DNA of 64,000 nt, taken from Elusimicrobiota bacterium. Its GTDB lineage: Bacteria > Elusimicrobiota > Elusimicrobia > UBA1565 > UBA9628. This document shows positions 19,614 to 28,041 of this stretch, piece after piece (the first letter of the stretch is position 1; every line of letters begins with the position of its first letter). The position numbers were made by a program, and so were the translations under genes. The DNA is taken from NCBI GenBank assembly GCA_016191335.1, contig JACPOW010000011.1:23618-87617 (forward strand), in the 5' to 3' direction. The notes beneath the pieces are model-generated. The model worked only from the letters and a program-made list of their open reading frames with translations, ran no database searches and was not told the origin of the DNA.

Positions 19614-21833
19614 GTGAAGCGTTCCAAAAAGCAAAGACTCGCGGAGATAACCACGACTGTCCCCGATTTCCCTCTATGGGGAATGATCGTCGTCTTTGCC
19701 TGGACAGGACTCGTCGCGGTTTGGTTTTTCAAGCAGGCCAAGATTCCCGTTGCGCTGATCCTCAATCAGTGGCTGAACTCACCGTGGGCAGTGCTTCCGA
19801 CTTTGGATGCCTCGCTGCGGCACGCGAAGCATTTTGCGGCGCTGGCAGGAGTGACGATCGCGCTTCTGGCGATCGGTCGCCGTCTCCTGGGCCTGGCGGG
19901 CGTCAGGCTCCATAACGCTTGGGAAGAGCTCGCGCTGAGCTTCGGGCTGGGCTATGGCGCGGCCGGCACGGTCCTGCTCCTGATGGGATTGGCCGGGCTC
20001 TGGTCGCGCGGCGTGCTGCTGGGCCTGCTGGCGGCAGCGCTCATCCTGGCCGCGCTCGACGGTTGGAGCCGCTATCGACGCGGCGAGTCGGCTCCCGCGG
20101 ATGGTAAAGCCGAACGATTCGACATTCCCAGCCTGTACGCGATCACCGGCGTTATCTTCGTCTGGCTCTGCACGGCGCGCTACGCGCTGATGCCCGAGAC
20201 CTTTTACGACGCCCTCCAGTATCACCTCGGCCTTCCCTCGATGTTCCTCCAACAAGGGAGAATCTTCCCGACGCCCGAGATCTCCTATTCAGGCATCCCA
20301 GGACTTCCGCAGATGCTGTACGGATGGGCGCTGGCCTTGGACTCTTGGGGAATCACGGCCTACCTGCTCCATCACAGCATGGCCCTGTGGGTCGGGATAG
20401 GAATGATCGGCTATTCGCGACGAGTCGGACGCGCTGCGGCCGGCCCCCTGGCGGCGGCGGCATTTTTCATCGTGCCGGTCGTTTTGACGGAGAGCTTCAG
20501 CGTCTCGGTCGGCATGGAGTGGGCGCTGCTCGAACTGTGCTGGTTCGCCTCGCTGGTCTACGCGCTCGCCGAGCCCCCGGGAGGCGCGGGCAGGAGGGCT
20601 TGGCTGATCGTCTCCGGGGCCTTCCTGGGCTTTGCCATGGCGACGAAATACCAAGCCTGGCTGCTTCCCGTCGCGATGGCCCCGCTGCTCTTCCTGCGCT
20701 TCTCGCCGCCGCCGACCGATACCCCGTCCGAGCCCGGCCGCTTGCACGGCGCGAGCGTCAATGAACTCCTTTGGGTCCTGGGGGTCGCCGCGGCGGTCCT
20801 AGCCCCGTGGGTCCTGAAGAACGTCTGGTTCTACAAGAACCCACTCTATCCCTTTTTCCACGAATTCTTCGTCGGCAAGGCGGACTTCATCCCAAACTGG
20901 CGCGGAATGGCCGCGGGCGGCATGAGCAAGAACTATTCATTGCTCAGCCTTTCGGGCTGGATGAGCTACGCTGCATTTCCCGCGCGCTTCCTTTTCTTGA
21001 AGGACATGTTCCAGTCCACCGGGCTCTTCGTCGCCTGCCTGACGCCGCTCGTGTTCTTGGCGAAGCTCCGGGACAGCGAGCGCTTGCTGGCGTGGACAGC
21101 GCTGCTTTCGTGGTTGTCCCTGAGCCTGCTGACGGAGATCACGCGCTACTTCATCCCGCATCTCGCCCTGGCGACGATACTCGTCTCCTGCGTCATCACA
21201 CAGATGCGGCCGCCCGCTTTCAGGACCGCCCTCTTGTGGGTCGCAGGCGCATGCTGCGCGGTCTATGGTCTGTTATGGGTGGGTCTCGCCGTGGATCAAG
21301 CCAAGCTCGGCGTCTACATGGGGAAAAAGGGCTTCAGCGAATATCTCACCCACTACGTCGTCTCCTACGTCAGCCCGCCCTACTCCGGTATCGAGTACAT
21401 CAACGAGCACACGCCCAAGGACAGCGGCGTCATCCTCTACGGCGATCCGCGAGGCTTTTATCTGCGCCGCCGATACAGAACGGCGTCCGACGACAACCCG
21501 TCCCTACTCGAGCTTTGGGCCGACCGCAGCGCCACCCCGGAGGATTTGCGGAGGCGGCTGAGGGCCGAGAGGCTGGACTACGTCCTGATCAACCTCAGTG
21601 AGATGGAGCGAAGGCGCTTGTGGGCGAATGTGCCGCCCTCCACATTCTTGAAGTTGGCGGCCTTCTGGAGGCGTTACGCCGTGCGGGAATTTGAAGTGAA
21701 GGTTTATCCTGAACGATGGGTCGCCGTTTACCGCGTCCTGGACGAGAACGAGGCCTCTCGTCCTCACCCGGCGGACCCGCTGTTTGACGGGCTGCTGAAC
21801 CGCTTTTCGATACCGCAACCTTCTCTTCGATGA
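19614..21833 (+). CDS. Polytopic membrane glycosyltransferase (GT39/PMT-like)
   Basis: About 12 hydrophobic segments; MPETFYDALQYHLGLPSMFLQQG and ATKYQAWLLPVAMAPLL are typical of the GT39-like fold. Confidence 0.55.
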   Translation: MKRSKKQRLAEITTTVPDFPLWGMIVVFAWTGLVAVWFFKQAKIPVALILNQWLNSPWAVLPTLDASLRHAKHFAALAGVTIALLAIGRRLLGLAGVRLHNAWEELALSFGLGYGAAGTVLLLMGLAGLWSRGVLLGLLAAALILAALDGWSRYRRGESAPADGKAERFDIPSLYAITGVIFVWLCTARYALMPETFYDALQYHLGLPSMFLQQGRIFPTPEISYSGIPGLPQMLYGWALALDSWGITAYLLHHSMALWVGIGMIGYSRRVGRAAAGPLAAAAFFIVPVVLTESFSVSVGMEWALLELCWFASLVYALAEPPGGAGRRAWLIVSGAFLGFAMATKYQAWLLPVAMAPLLFLRFSPPPTDTPSEPGRLHGASVNELLWVLGVAAAVLAPWVLKNVWFYKNPLYPFFHEFFVGKADFIPNWRGMAAGGMSKNYSLLSLSGWMSYAAFPARFLFLKDMFQSTGLFVACLTPLVFLAKLRDSERLLAWTALLSWLSLSLLTEITRYFIPHLALATILVSCVITQMRPPAFRTALLWVAGACCAVYGLLWVGLAVDQAKLGVYMGKKGFSEYLTHYVVSYVSPPYSGIEYINEHTPKDSGVILYGDPRGFYLRRRYRTASDDNPSLLELWADRSATPEDLRRRLRAERLDYVLINLSEMERRRLWANVPPSTFLKLAAFWRRYAVREFEVKVYPERWVAVYRVLDENEASRPHPADPLFDGLLNRFSIPQPSLR

Positions 21834-21912
21834 AGATCAGAGTTGCCCGTCATCGCTTTGCCACGTGCGGCCAATGACGTCCACTAAATAGAACGCCGGT
21901 GGTACCGACACA

Positions 21913-22317
21913 TCAGCGTCGTAAAAGGGCCTTAAGCCTCGCCATGAATACCTCGACTTGGAACGGCTTGGTCAAATAGTCGTCGGCGCCGCTTTCCAGT
22001 GCGCGAGCCTGATCCTCGCCCCTTGATCTGCCGCTGACCACCATGACGCGGATATCCCGCGTCTTCGGATGGGCGCGTAGAGCCTTCAAGAGCTCAGTCC
22101 CATTGATCGCGGGAAGATCCCAGTCCAATATCGCCGCTTCTATGCTTCCGTCCCGCAGGCGCTCACGCGCGGCGGACGCGCTCTTCTCGAAACGACAGGC
22201 GAACTCCTCCTTGTGCCTTCGGAACAGAGCTTTGTAGAAATTTCGGATCAAGTCGTCGTCTTGGACGACCAAGATACGGTGGGGACGCGTGCCGTCTCTA
22301 GGTGAAGGACTGGGCAT
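21913..22317 (-). CDS. Receiver-only response regulator
   Basis: RILVVQDDD...AAILDWDLPAINGTELLKALR...VMVVSGRS...GADDYLTKPF. Confidence 0.9.
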   Translation of the reverse strand: MPSPSPRDGTRPHRILVVQDDDLIRNFYKALFRRHKEEFACRFEKSASAARERLRDGSIEAAILDWDLPAINGTELLKALRAHPKTRDIRVMVVSGRSRGEDQARALESGADDYLTKPFQVEVFMARLKALLRR

Positions 22318-22360
22318 CTTTGAACTCCGTGCTATCCGCCGCGGCGGTTATCGGCACTTC

Positions 22361-22387
22361 ACCCTCCCGTGATCAATTTTTATGCTG
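22361..22387. promoter_or_regulatory. Conserved divergent-intergenic motif, copy 1: ACCCTCCCGTGATCAATTTTTATGCTG
   Basis: GTGATCAATTTTTATGCTG is identical to copy 2; 18/19 identical to copy 3. Confidence 0.7.
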
Positions 22388-22491
22388 CTTTGGGGGCAAA
22401 GGGTCAGCGCAACCGATCCTAAATTCGACCATCGGGCTTGACTGCCGGCTGAAATCGCCTTATCCTCGCATGACCCGGAAATATCAGGCCC

Positions 22492-23802
22492 ATGGAATCG
22501 GAAGTGACAATCCTCAGGCGTTCATTATCTGATGCCGAGGCCGCTATCGCGGCGGCGAAGCCTCTGGACGACCTGCCGCTTCAGCGGCTTCTCCTCAAGG
22601 CGCTGGCCGCGAAGGGACTGCGGACCGTCGGCGACTTGGCCGCCGCGCCGTTGGAGAGCCTCGTGCTGGGACCCTTCCAGATCCGCCGCGTGAGACAGGC
22701 TCTCCTCCTGGCCATCGCCGATGACGATACCCCGGCGCGCCTGGCGGAGACAGCCCTCGCGCGGCTGCCCGAGCGCGTCTGCGAGTTATTGGGACGGCTC
22801 GAGGACCGTCGGCGCGCCGTCATCGAAAAGGCTCACGGTCTTTGGGATGGGCATCCTATGGAGCGCACGCGAATATCAAGGACTCTGGGGCTCGCCAATC
22901 GCACCGTCCAGAGCGACATCGAGCGGGGGACGGCCGATCTGAGACGACTGCTCAAACCCGAGTCCGAGGAGTTCAAGCGCGCGCTCCGTTCGATCTATCT
23001 CAGACTTCTCGCCGCACGTCAGGGCATGGCCGGAATCCACGAGTGGAAGGCCACGACCTCCGTCCTCTGCAGAGGGCAGGAGTCGGCCGGTTTGGCCTTC
23101 GCTTTCCTCTGTCGCATCTCGGAGGTCAAGCCCGAGTTCCTGGTCACTATCGGCCTTGACGATGTGTGCTACGAGAGCGCCACGATCAAGTTCCGCCACG
23201 ATCAGATCATAGACGTCACCAAGGCCGCGCTGTTGAACCTTGGCCGGCCGGTGCCTCTCGACGAACTCGGGACGTTGCTCCGGAAGAAGAATCGCATCGA
23301 GACGACGCCCGATTTTCTGCGCCGGTGCTTTGAGCTCTCGCGCGAGCTCGGCCTCGAGAAAAGCGGCTCGGTCGGGCTGCGGAGCTGGTCCTACTTCGAC
23401 GCGGACAGCCTTCACGCCATGGCGCACGCGGCGTTGGTCGCGATCGGCAGGCCGGCGCATCACGACAAGATCGCCGCGAAAGTGGCCGAACTCTACCCTC
23501 ACCGCGCGCCCATAAATCCGGTCAGCGTCCATACGATGCTCGCCATCCACAAGGAGGAATTCGTCCATGCGCGGCATGGCGGCATCTTCGGTCTGCCGGA
23601 GTGGGAGGAGCGGGCGGTGACGAGCCTCAAGGACTTTCTCGTTGAGTTCCTGCGAGAGAAAGACGGCCGGGCCACGCGCCAGGACATGCTCGCCGCCGCG
23701 CGGGCGAAGGGCTACAAGCCATCGTCCGTCAGCTCGATCCTCAACGCGAACAAGGGGCTGTTCAGGCGCGCGAAGTGGGGGGAGTGGGAGTTGGCGCGAT
23801 AG
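22492..23802 (+). CDS. Transcription-regulator-like protein: alpha-CTD/HhH-like, sigma region 4-like and HARE-HTH-like segments
   Basis: LLLKALAAKGLRTVGDLAAAPLESLVLGPFQIRRVRQAL; RRRAVIEKAHGLWDGHPMERTRISRTLGLANRTVQSDIERG. Confidence 0.5.
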   Translation: MESEVTILRRSLSDAEAAIAAAKPLDDLPLQRLLLKALAAKGLRTVGDLAAAPLESLVLGPFQIRRVRQALLLAIADDDTPARLAETALARLPERVCELLGRLEDRRRAVIEKAHGLWDGHPMERTRISRTLGLANRTVQSDIERGTADLRRLLKPESEEFKRALRSIYLRLLAARQGMAGIHEWKATTSVLCRGQESAGLAFAFLCRISEVKPEFLVTIGLDDVCYESATIKFRHDQIIDVTKAALLNLGRPVPLDELGTLLRKKNRIETTPDFLRRCFELSRELGLEKSGSVGLRSWSYFDADSLHAMAHAALVAIGRPAHHDKIAAKVAELYPHRAPINPVSVHTMLAIHKEEFVHARHGGIFGLPEWEERAVTSLKDFLVEFLREKDGRATRQDMLAAARAKGYKPSSVSSILNANKGLFRRAKWGEWELAR

Positions 23803-23805
23803 GAG

Positions 23806-24225
23806 TCAGAGACCGCCTGCGCCCCGGAGAAGGCTCCGGATACGATCCAGAAAGGCCGCGACATCGAACGGCTTCGAGAAGTAGTCGCTGGCTCCGTTCT
23901 TGAGGGCGATGTCCATATAGCCGGGCCCGGTGCGCCCGCTGACCATCATGATCGGCAGCGCCTTCGTGGTTGGATGAGAGCGGAGAGCCTTCAACAGGTT
24001 GATTCCGTTGACCCCAGGCAGGTCCCAGTCCGTGATGATCGCGTCCACACGGTTCTCGCGCAGATAATCCAGCGCACCCTCGGCGTTCTCCTCCAAGTGA
24101 TAATCCAGATCGCGCGCGTGGCTTTTAAATAGGCGCTCATAGAAGACCCACATCAGCTTGTCGTCTTCGACGATCAGGACTCGGCGGTGTGCCGGACCCT
24201 CCCGGAGGGAGAATTCGTTCGACAT
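23806..24225 (-). CDS. Receiver-only response regulator (paralogue of 21913-22317)
   Basis: RRVLIVEDDKLMWVFYERLF...AIITDWDLPGVNGINLLKALRSHP...MMVSGRT...GASDYFSKPF. Start MSNEF at 24225 has a GAGAGG-type RBS; the 24276 start overlaps the conserved motif. Confidence 0.88.
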   Translation of the reverse strand: MSNEFSLREGPAHRRVLIVEDDKLMWVFYERLFKSHARDLDYHLEENAEGALDYLRENRVDAIITDWDLPGVNGINLLKALRSHPTTKALPIMMVSGRTGPGYMDIALKNGASDYFSKPFDVAAFLDRIRSLLRGAGGL

Positions 24226-24260
24226 GGATGGCCTCTCATTCGTCGTCGGCTCGCGACGTT

Positions 24261-24287
24261 TCACTCCGGTGATCAATTTTTATGCTG
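24261..24287. promoter_or_regulatory. Conserved divergent-intergenic motif, copy 2: TCACTCCGGTGATCAATTTTTATGCTG
   Basis: Identical 19-nt core to copy 1, about 43 nt upstream of the RR start and ahead of the + strand riboswitch. Confidence 0.7.
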
Positions 24288-24380
24288 TTGGATAGGACTT
24301 TTGGCCCCCGGATGAAGGAGGACCAATGCCCCTGTAAAGTCCGTAGCGCCCGACCTACACTGAAACAGACGCACGCAGGA

Positions 24381-24447
24381 CCTGTGTAGCCTGGGGAATC
24401 GGCCTCGGGGTATCCACGATCCCGCCGAAACGGGATGAGACCACGGG
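24381..24447 (+). ncRNA. Variant purine-riboswitch-family aptamer (2'-dG-like core), copy 1
   Basis: P1 24381-24386/24442-24447; P2 24390-24396/24403-24409, L2 AATCGG; J2/3 GTATCCAC; P3 24419-24424/24431-24436, L3 CCGAAA. L2 TCGG can pair with L3 CCGA. Confidence 0.65.
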
Positions 24448-24478
24448 AAACGACTACAATCGTTTCCCGTTTTTTATT
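24443..24478 (+). terminator. Intrinsic terminator overlapping P1 3' strand of riboswitch copy 1
   Basis: ACGGGAAACGA-CTACAA-TCGTTTCCCGT followed by TTTTTATT. Confidence 0.85.
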
Positions 24479-24528
24479 GTCCGGTGCCGTGCCGGGCCTT
24501 AAGGAACGGGGACAGGTGGGAGGTTCCT

Positions 24529-25023
24529 ATGGTTCGCAGTAGCATGTCGGAGTTGGTTAGTTCTGAATCGTCCCCGTCCGGTCACGCCGCAGAATGGCAT
24601 AGGAGGCCTGTTGATAGGTCTGAGGCGCACCAGTTCAATCAGGTGCTCCAGCGCGCGGAGGCTCCGAGCGTGGCCGGTGTTGGCCGCAGCCAATGGAGTT
24701 ATCTATTGGCGCTGGTCTGCTCAGAGTACGCCTACTGCACGATGTACGGCGTCAACATCGTAGATGGAAACATCGTCTCTTGCGAGAACATCCAGCGCAG
24801 CCTGACGTTCGGCCCCGCATCGGCAGGCGGGGAGGCGGCGCCGACCTTCGATGAATATTGGGACGCCCTGCGAACCCTGTGCTTCCGTGTCCGCAACGGG
24901 CGATTAGCTGAGTTGCGGTTCAATCGCGGAAGGCCGATAAGCGCGAAAACGAGCGAAGGAGGCCGACGCTTCAAGCGGTTGGTGAAGGAGCGTGAGGCCG
25001 GTCCAGGTTCAACCGCCGCTTAG
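24529..25023 (+). CDS. Unknown 164-aa protein downstream of riboswitch copy 1
   Basis: In-frame ATG at 24529 with GGGAGG RBS, after the terminator; the 24484 start in the ORF track lies inside the post-terminator leader. Confidence 0.6.
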   Translation: MVRSSMSELVSSESSPSGHAAEWHRRPVDRSEAHQFNQVLQRAEAPSVAGVGRSQWSYLLALVCSEYAYCTMYGVNIVDGNIVSCENIQRSLTFGPASAGGEAAPTFDEYWDALRTLCFRVRNGRLAELRFNRGRPISAKTSEGGRRFKRLVKEREAGPGSTAA

Positions 25024-25069
25024 TACGCGATCCGCGGGCGAATTCCCGTCCCACCATGAAAGGGGCGTT

Positions 25070-27106
25070 TCATGCGCTCCAGGGCGGCTCCTTGCCGACC
25101 ACGGCTCGGAGATGTTTGAGGCTTGTGAATTTCTCCGGGGGGTGCCCCGAGGCGAGATATATCTCGCTGAAACCCAGAGAGTGAATCCACAGCGACACCG
25201 CGGCTCCATCCAGACCGCCCGACAGGTTCACGTCCATGTAAATCGGCGTCCGCCTGTCGATCTCGCCGGACTCGCGCATGAAAGCCGCCGGGGAGGGGAA
25301 GGTGCGCAGCGTCTTCCCAAAATCGGAAGCCGCATTCTCCCATGTCATTCTGGTCAGGGGATCGTCGTCGATCAGGACGGCGTCAAGCCGCGGAGTCGCG
25401 GAGCCGTCGGCCGGAGCGGAGGCGACCACCCTGAGAGGGACCAGCAGCGCGGATTCTTTCGGGAGCATGCGGATTCCGAGCCGCTGGCATTCTTCCAGGA
25501 CTTTGACGTCGCCATGCCGTCCCGTGACCAATATCGCGCGCCTTTCAAGACCGAGTTCCGTGGCAAGGCTTAGGCCCGTCTCCGGGACGCCGGATAAATC
25601 GTGGTCCAGAAGAAACAGCGCGCGTGAAGCGTCGGCGGGGTGCTTCTTGGTCCAGTCTCGAAGATCCTGTGGCGTAAAAAAGCCGAGGACTTCGACGGCT
25701 TGCCCGTCGGAGCCCAGAGCTTGCAAACGGCTTCGCCAGACTTGGTGGATGCCTTCCTCGTCGTCGAGAATCACGACAACGCCGCCCCGAGCAGGAGCGA
25801 CCTCCGGAACGAACCAGCCCGGCGCGGACGCCGCCGGCAGAGCTAAAGTCACGGTCGTTCCTTCGCCGAATTCCGAGGCGATCTTCAATCGGCCGCCCCA
25901 GGACTCGGCGCTGGCTCGGGCGTGGTGAAGCCCCAAGCCCGAGCCGCCGGATTTGCCGAAGCTGACGCCGCGCTGACCGAGTTTCGCGAGCACATCCGGC
26001 GGAATGCCCTTGCCGTCGTCATTCACCGCGACGAGGATCTGGCCGTCCAACGCGGAAGCGGTCACGCGAACCGTGCCCGGACTCGCGCCCAGCGCTTCCA
26101 CGGCGTTGTTGATGAGGTTGGAGAGAACGCGCTTGAACTCCACGGGTTCGACCCGGACGAAGAGCCCGTAGGAGGCGGCGTCATCGGACGATTTGATGCC
26201 GATGACTGAGTCGGGTCCCAACGCCAAGCGCTTCTCGGAGATGATGGGCTCGATCAAGCTCGACAGCAATTGCGCGGAGGAATTCGGGCTATTCACGACG
26301 GGGTCGTTTTCTCTTCGGCGCCGATCGAGAAGGCCGTTGGCGATGTCCCGGATGCGGCCAAGGGCGCTTCGAATCTGAAGGCGCTTCTTCTCGGGCAACG
26401 CGGCCATGTCGCCTGTCGTGGCCTCTAGCGCGGTAAGCGGCGACCGGATGTCGTGCGCCACCTGCTCGGCGAGTTCCGCCCGGGCGCGGGTGTCGATCAG
26501 TTGGCGCTCCTGCGCTTGAGCCTGATCGAGGCGCAATCGGATGTCCCGCATATCCGCCATGATGCCGATGAGGTCGCGTCCGGAGTCGATCTCCACCCCG
26601 GATTTCCTCAGGAATTCGACGAGCGCCGCGGTCGTGCGGCGCTCGAGACGCCGAACGAAAATAAGGGAGAGGCCTGAGATCAGGATATAGACGAAAAGCA
26701 CCGCCAAGAGGGGAGTGGTCGAGAAACGGAACGGGCGGCATATCGTGACCCGTGCCTCGCTTGCCGCTCCGGCGCCACCGAGCGTGTAGGTCGCGTCGCT
26801 GCAGTGGCCGGAGGAGGAGAGCGTGCCGAACTGGTAGGCTTCATCGGCGATATTCAAGCGGACGTGGAGATCGGAGAACTCCCGGCCGACGCCTTCGACG
26901 AAATCCCGGAATCGGCGGTTCTTGATGTCCTCGAAGCGCGACTTGGTCAGGATGACGGCTTGGCTCGCGACGAGGCGCTGGTTGTCGGCCTGGGCCTGCC
27001 GATAGAGCGTATACCAGCTGCTGGCCGCCAGAGAGACGAACAGCGCGTTGAAAATGAGCCAGACGCGCAGCGGCGAGATGAGCGTCAGGCGAGAGGATGG
27101 GGCCAA
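25070..27106 (-). CDS. Membrane hybrid sensor histidine kinase with C-terminal receiver-like domains
   Basis: AEQVAHDIRSPLTALEATTGDM H-box; NDDGKGIPPDVLAKLGQRGVSFGKSGGSGLGLHHARASAESWGG; VVVILDDEE...LFLLDHDLSG; DAVLIDDDPLTRM. Confidence 0.88.
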   Translation of the reverse strand: MAPSSRLTLISPLRVWLIFNALFVSLAASSWYTLYRQAQADNQRLVASQAVILTKSRFEDIKNRRFRDFVEGVGREFSDLHVRLNIADEAYQFGTLSSSGHCSDATYTLGGAGAASEARVTICRPFRFSTTPLLAVLFVYILISGLSLIFVRRLERRTTAALVEFLRKSGVEIDSGRDLIGIMADMRDIRLRLDQAQAQERQLIDTRARAELAEQVAHDIRSPLTALEATTGDMAALPEKKRLQIRSALGRIRDIANGLLDRRRRENDPVVNSPNSSAQLLSSLIEPIISEKRLALGPDSVIGIKSSDDAASYGLFVRVEPVEFKRVLSNLINNAVEALGASPGTVRVTASALDGQILVAVNDDGKGIPPDVLAKLGQRGVSFGKSGGSGLGLHHARASAESWGGRLKIASEFGEGTTVTLALPAASAPGWFVPEVAPARGGVVVILDDEEGIHQVWRSRLQALGSDGQAVEVLGFFTPQDLRDWTKKHPADASRALFLLDHDLSGVPETGLSLATELGLERRAILVTGRHGDVKVLEECQRLGIRMLPKESALLVPLRVVASAPADGSATPRLDAVLIDDDPLTRMTWENAASDFGKTLRTFPSPAAFMRESGEIDRRTPIYMDVNLSGGLDGAAVSLWIHSLGFSEIYLASGHPPEKFTSLKHLRAVVGKEPPWSA

Positions 27107-28041
27107 GGATTGCCGCCCTCCTGAAGAGATTCTCGGCCCCAGCTGAGGACCGGCCAGCGCGGATTCTCGGCCGACGCGACGCAGGGGAACCCTTCGATGT
27201 CGACCAGGACGGCGGTCTCCGTGCCATCATAGCCGCCGAGCTCGATGCGCTCGGCCGGCGCGCCCGCCTCGTTCAAGAAATCGAAGGCGGCGAGGTTTGC
27301 CGGCTCCATGTAGAATTCTCTATGCGAGCGAGGAGAACCGCGCTCGGGGAGCGCCGCGTATGTGGCGGGCGATTGGTTCAGGACGAGGGCGGACCTAAGG
27401 AGCGAGCGAAGGACCTTGGTCTGGGCCTGACCCATAGCGACGCCCGCGCGCTGATAGACGCAGTCGAACAGCACTCCGCCGGATTTGCGGGTTCCCAGCC
27501 CGCAGATCACGTCTCCCAATTGTTTTTCTGACAGGCGAAACATCGCGATTTCCCACCCGAAGGCGTCGAGGGACGCGAGGAGAACGCGGTTCATGAGCCC
27601 GGTTGATCGGATCGGCACCCAACCCTTGCGGGCGTTCCACGCCGTCAGGTAGATCGCGCGCTCGATCAACTCGGCGCGCGCGGACGCTTCCGCCTCCTGC
27701 GGCGTCGCGCCGCAGGCGAAGCCGTTGCTGCTTCGCCGGGGCTTCCCGTCGCTGGTCGGCTCATCGCGCAGCAGGTCGAGCCACAGACGCTCCCAGGCCT
27801 CGGCGAAGGCCTGGGTGAGGGATTCCGTGTATAGCAGCCTGTCGCCGTAGCCGAAGGCCTCCCGGCCCATCCCGACGAGGCGGCACTCGACGACGGAGAT
27901 CGGAAGGAGCTTCGCGGGAACGGTGCGGATCGACCAGCTCAGCTTCTCCGCAAGGCCGGTCAGCGGGGACCTTATTTGCGCGGCGCCCTTGCGGATGAGG
28001 TTCAGGTCGAGGGACCAGCGGCTATTTCCACTGGACTTCAT
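27085..28041 (-). CDS. YcaO-domain protein
   Basis: SSNGFACGATPQEAEASARAELIERAIYLTAW (YcaO ATP-binding signature) and Pro-rich C-terminus NPWPHPLA. Overlaps both neighbours by about 20 nt. Confidence 0.8.
   Translation of the reverse strand: MKSSGNSRWSLDLNLIRKGAAQIRSPLTGLAEKLSWSIRTVPAKLLPISVVECRLVGMGREAFGYGDRLLYTESLTQAFAEAWERLWLDLLRDEPTSDGKPRRSSNGFACGATPQEAEASARAELIERAIYLTAWNARKGWVPIRSTGLMNRVLLASLDAFGWEIAMFRLSEKQLGDVICGLGTRKSGGVLFDCVYQRAGVAMGQAQTKVLRSLLRSALVLNQSPATYAALPERGSPRSHREFYMEPANLAAFDFLNEAGAPAERIELGGYDGTETAVLVDIEGFPCVASAENPRWPVLSWGRESLQEGGNPWPHPLA

Noticed and set aside
22390-22470. GC-rich leader with GCGCAACC...CCTAA...GCCGG considered as a c-di-GMP-I (GEMM) or other riboswitch
   Set aside because: Could not reproduce the conserved GEMM stems or tetraloop/receptor; similarity too weak.
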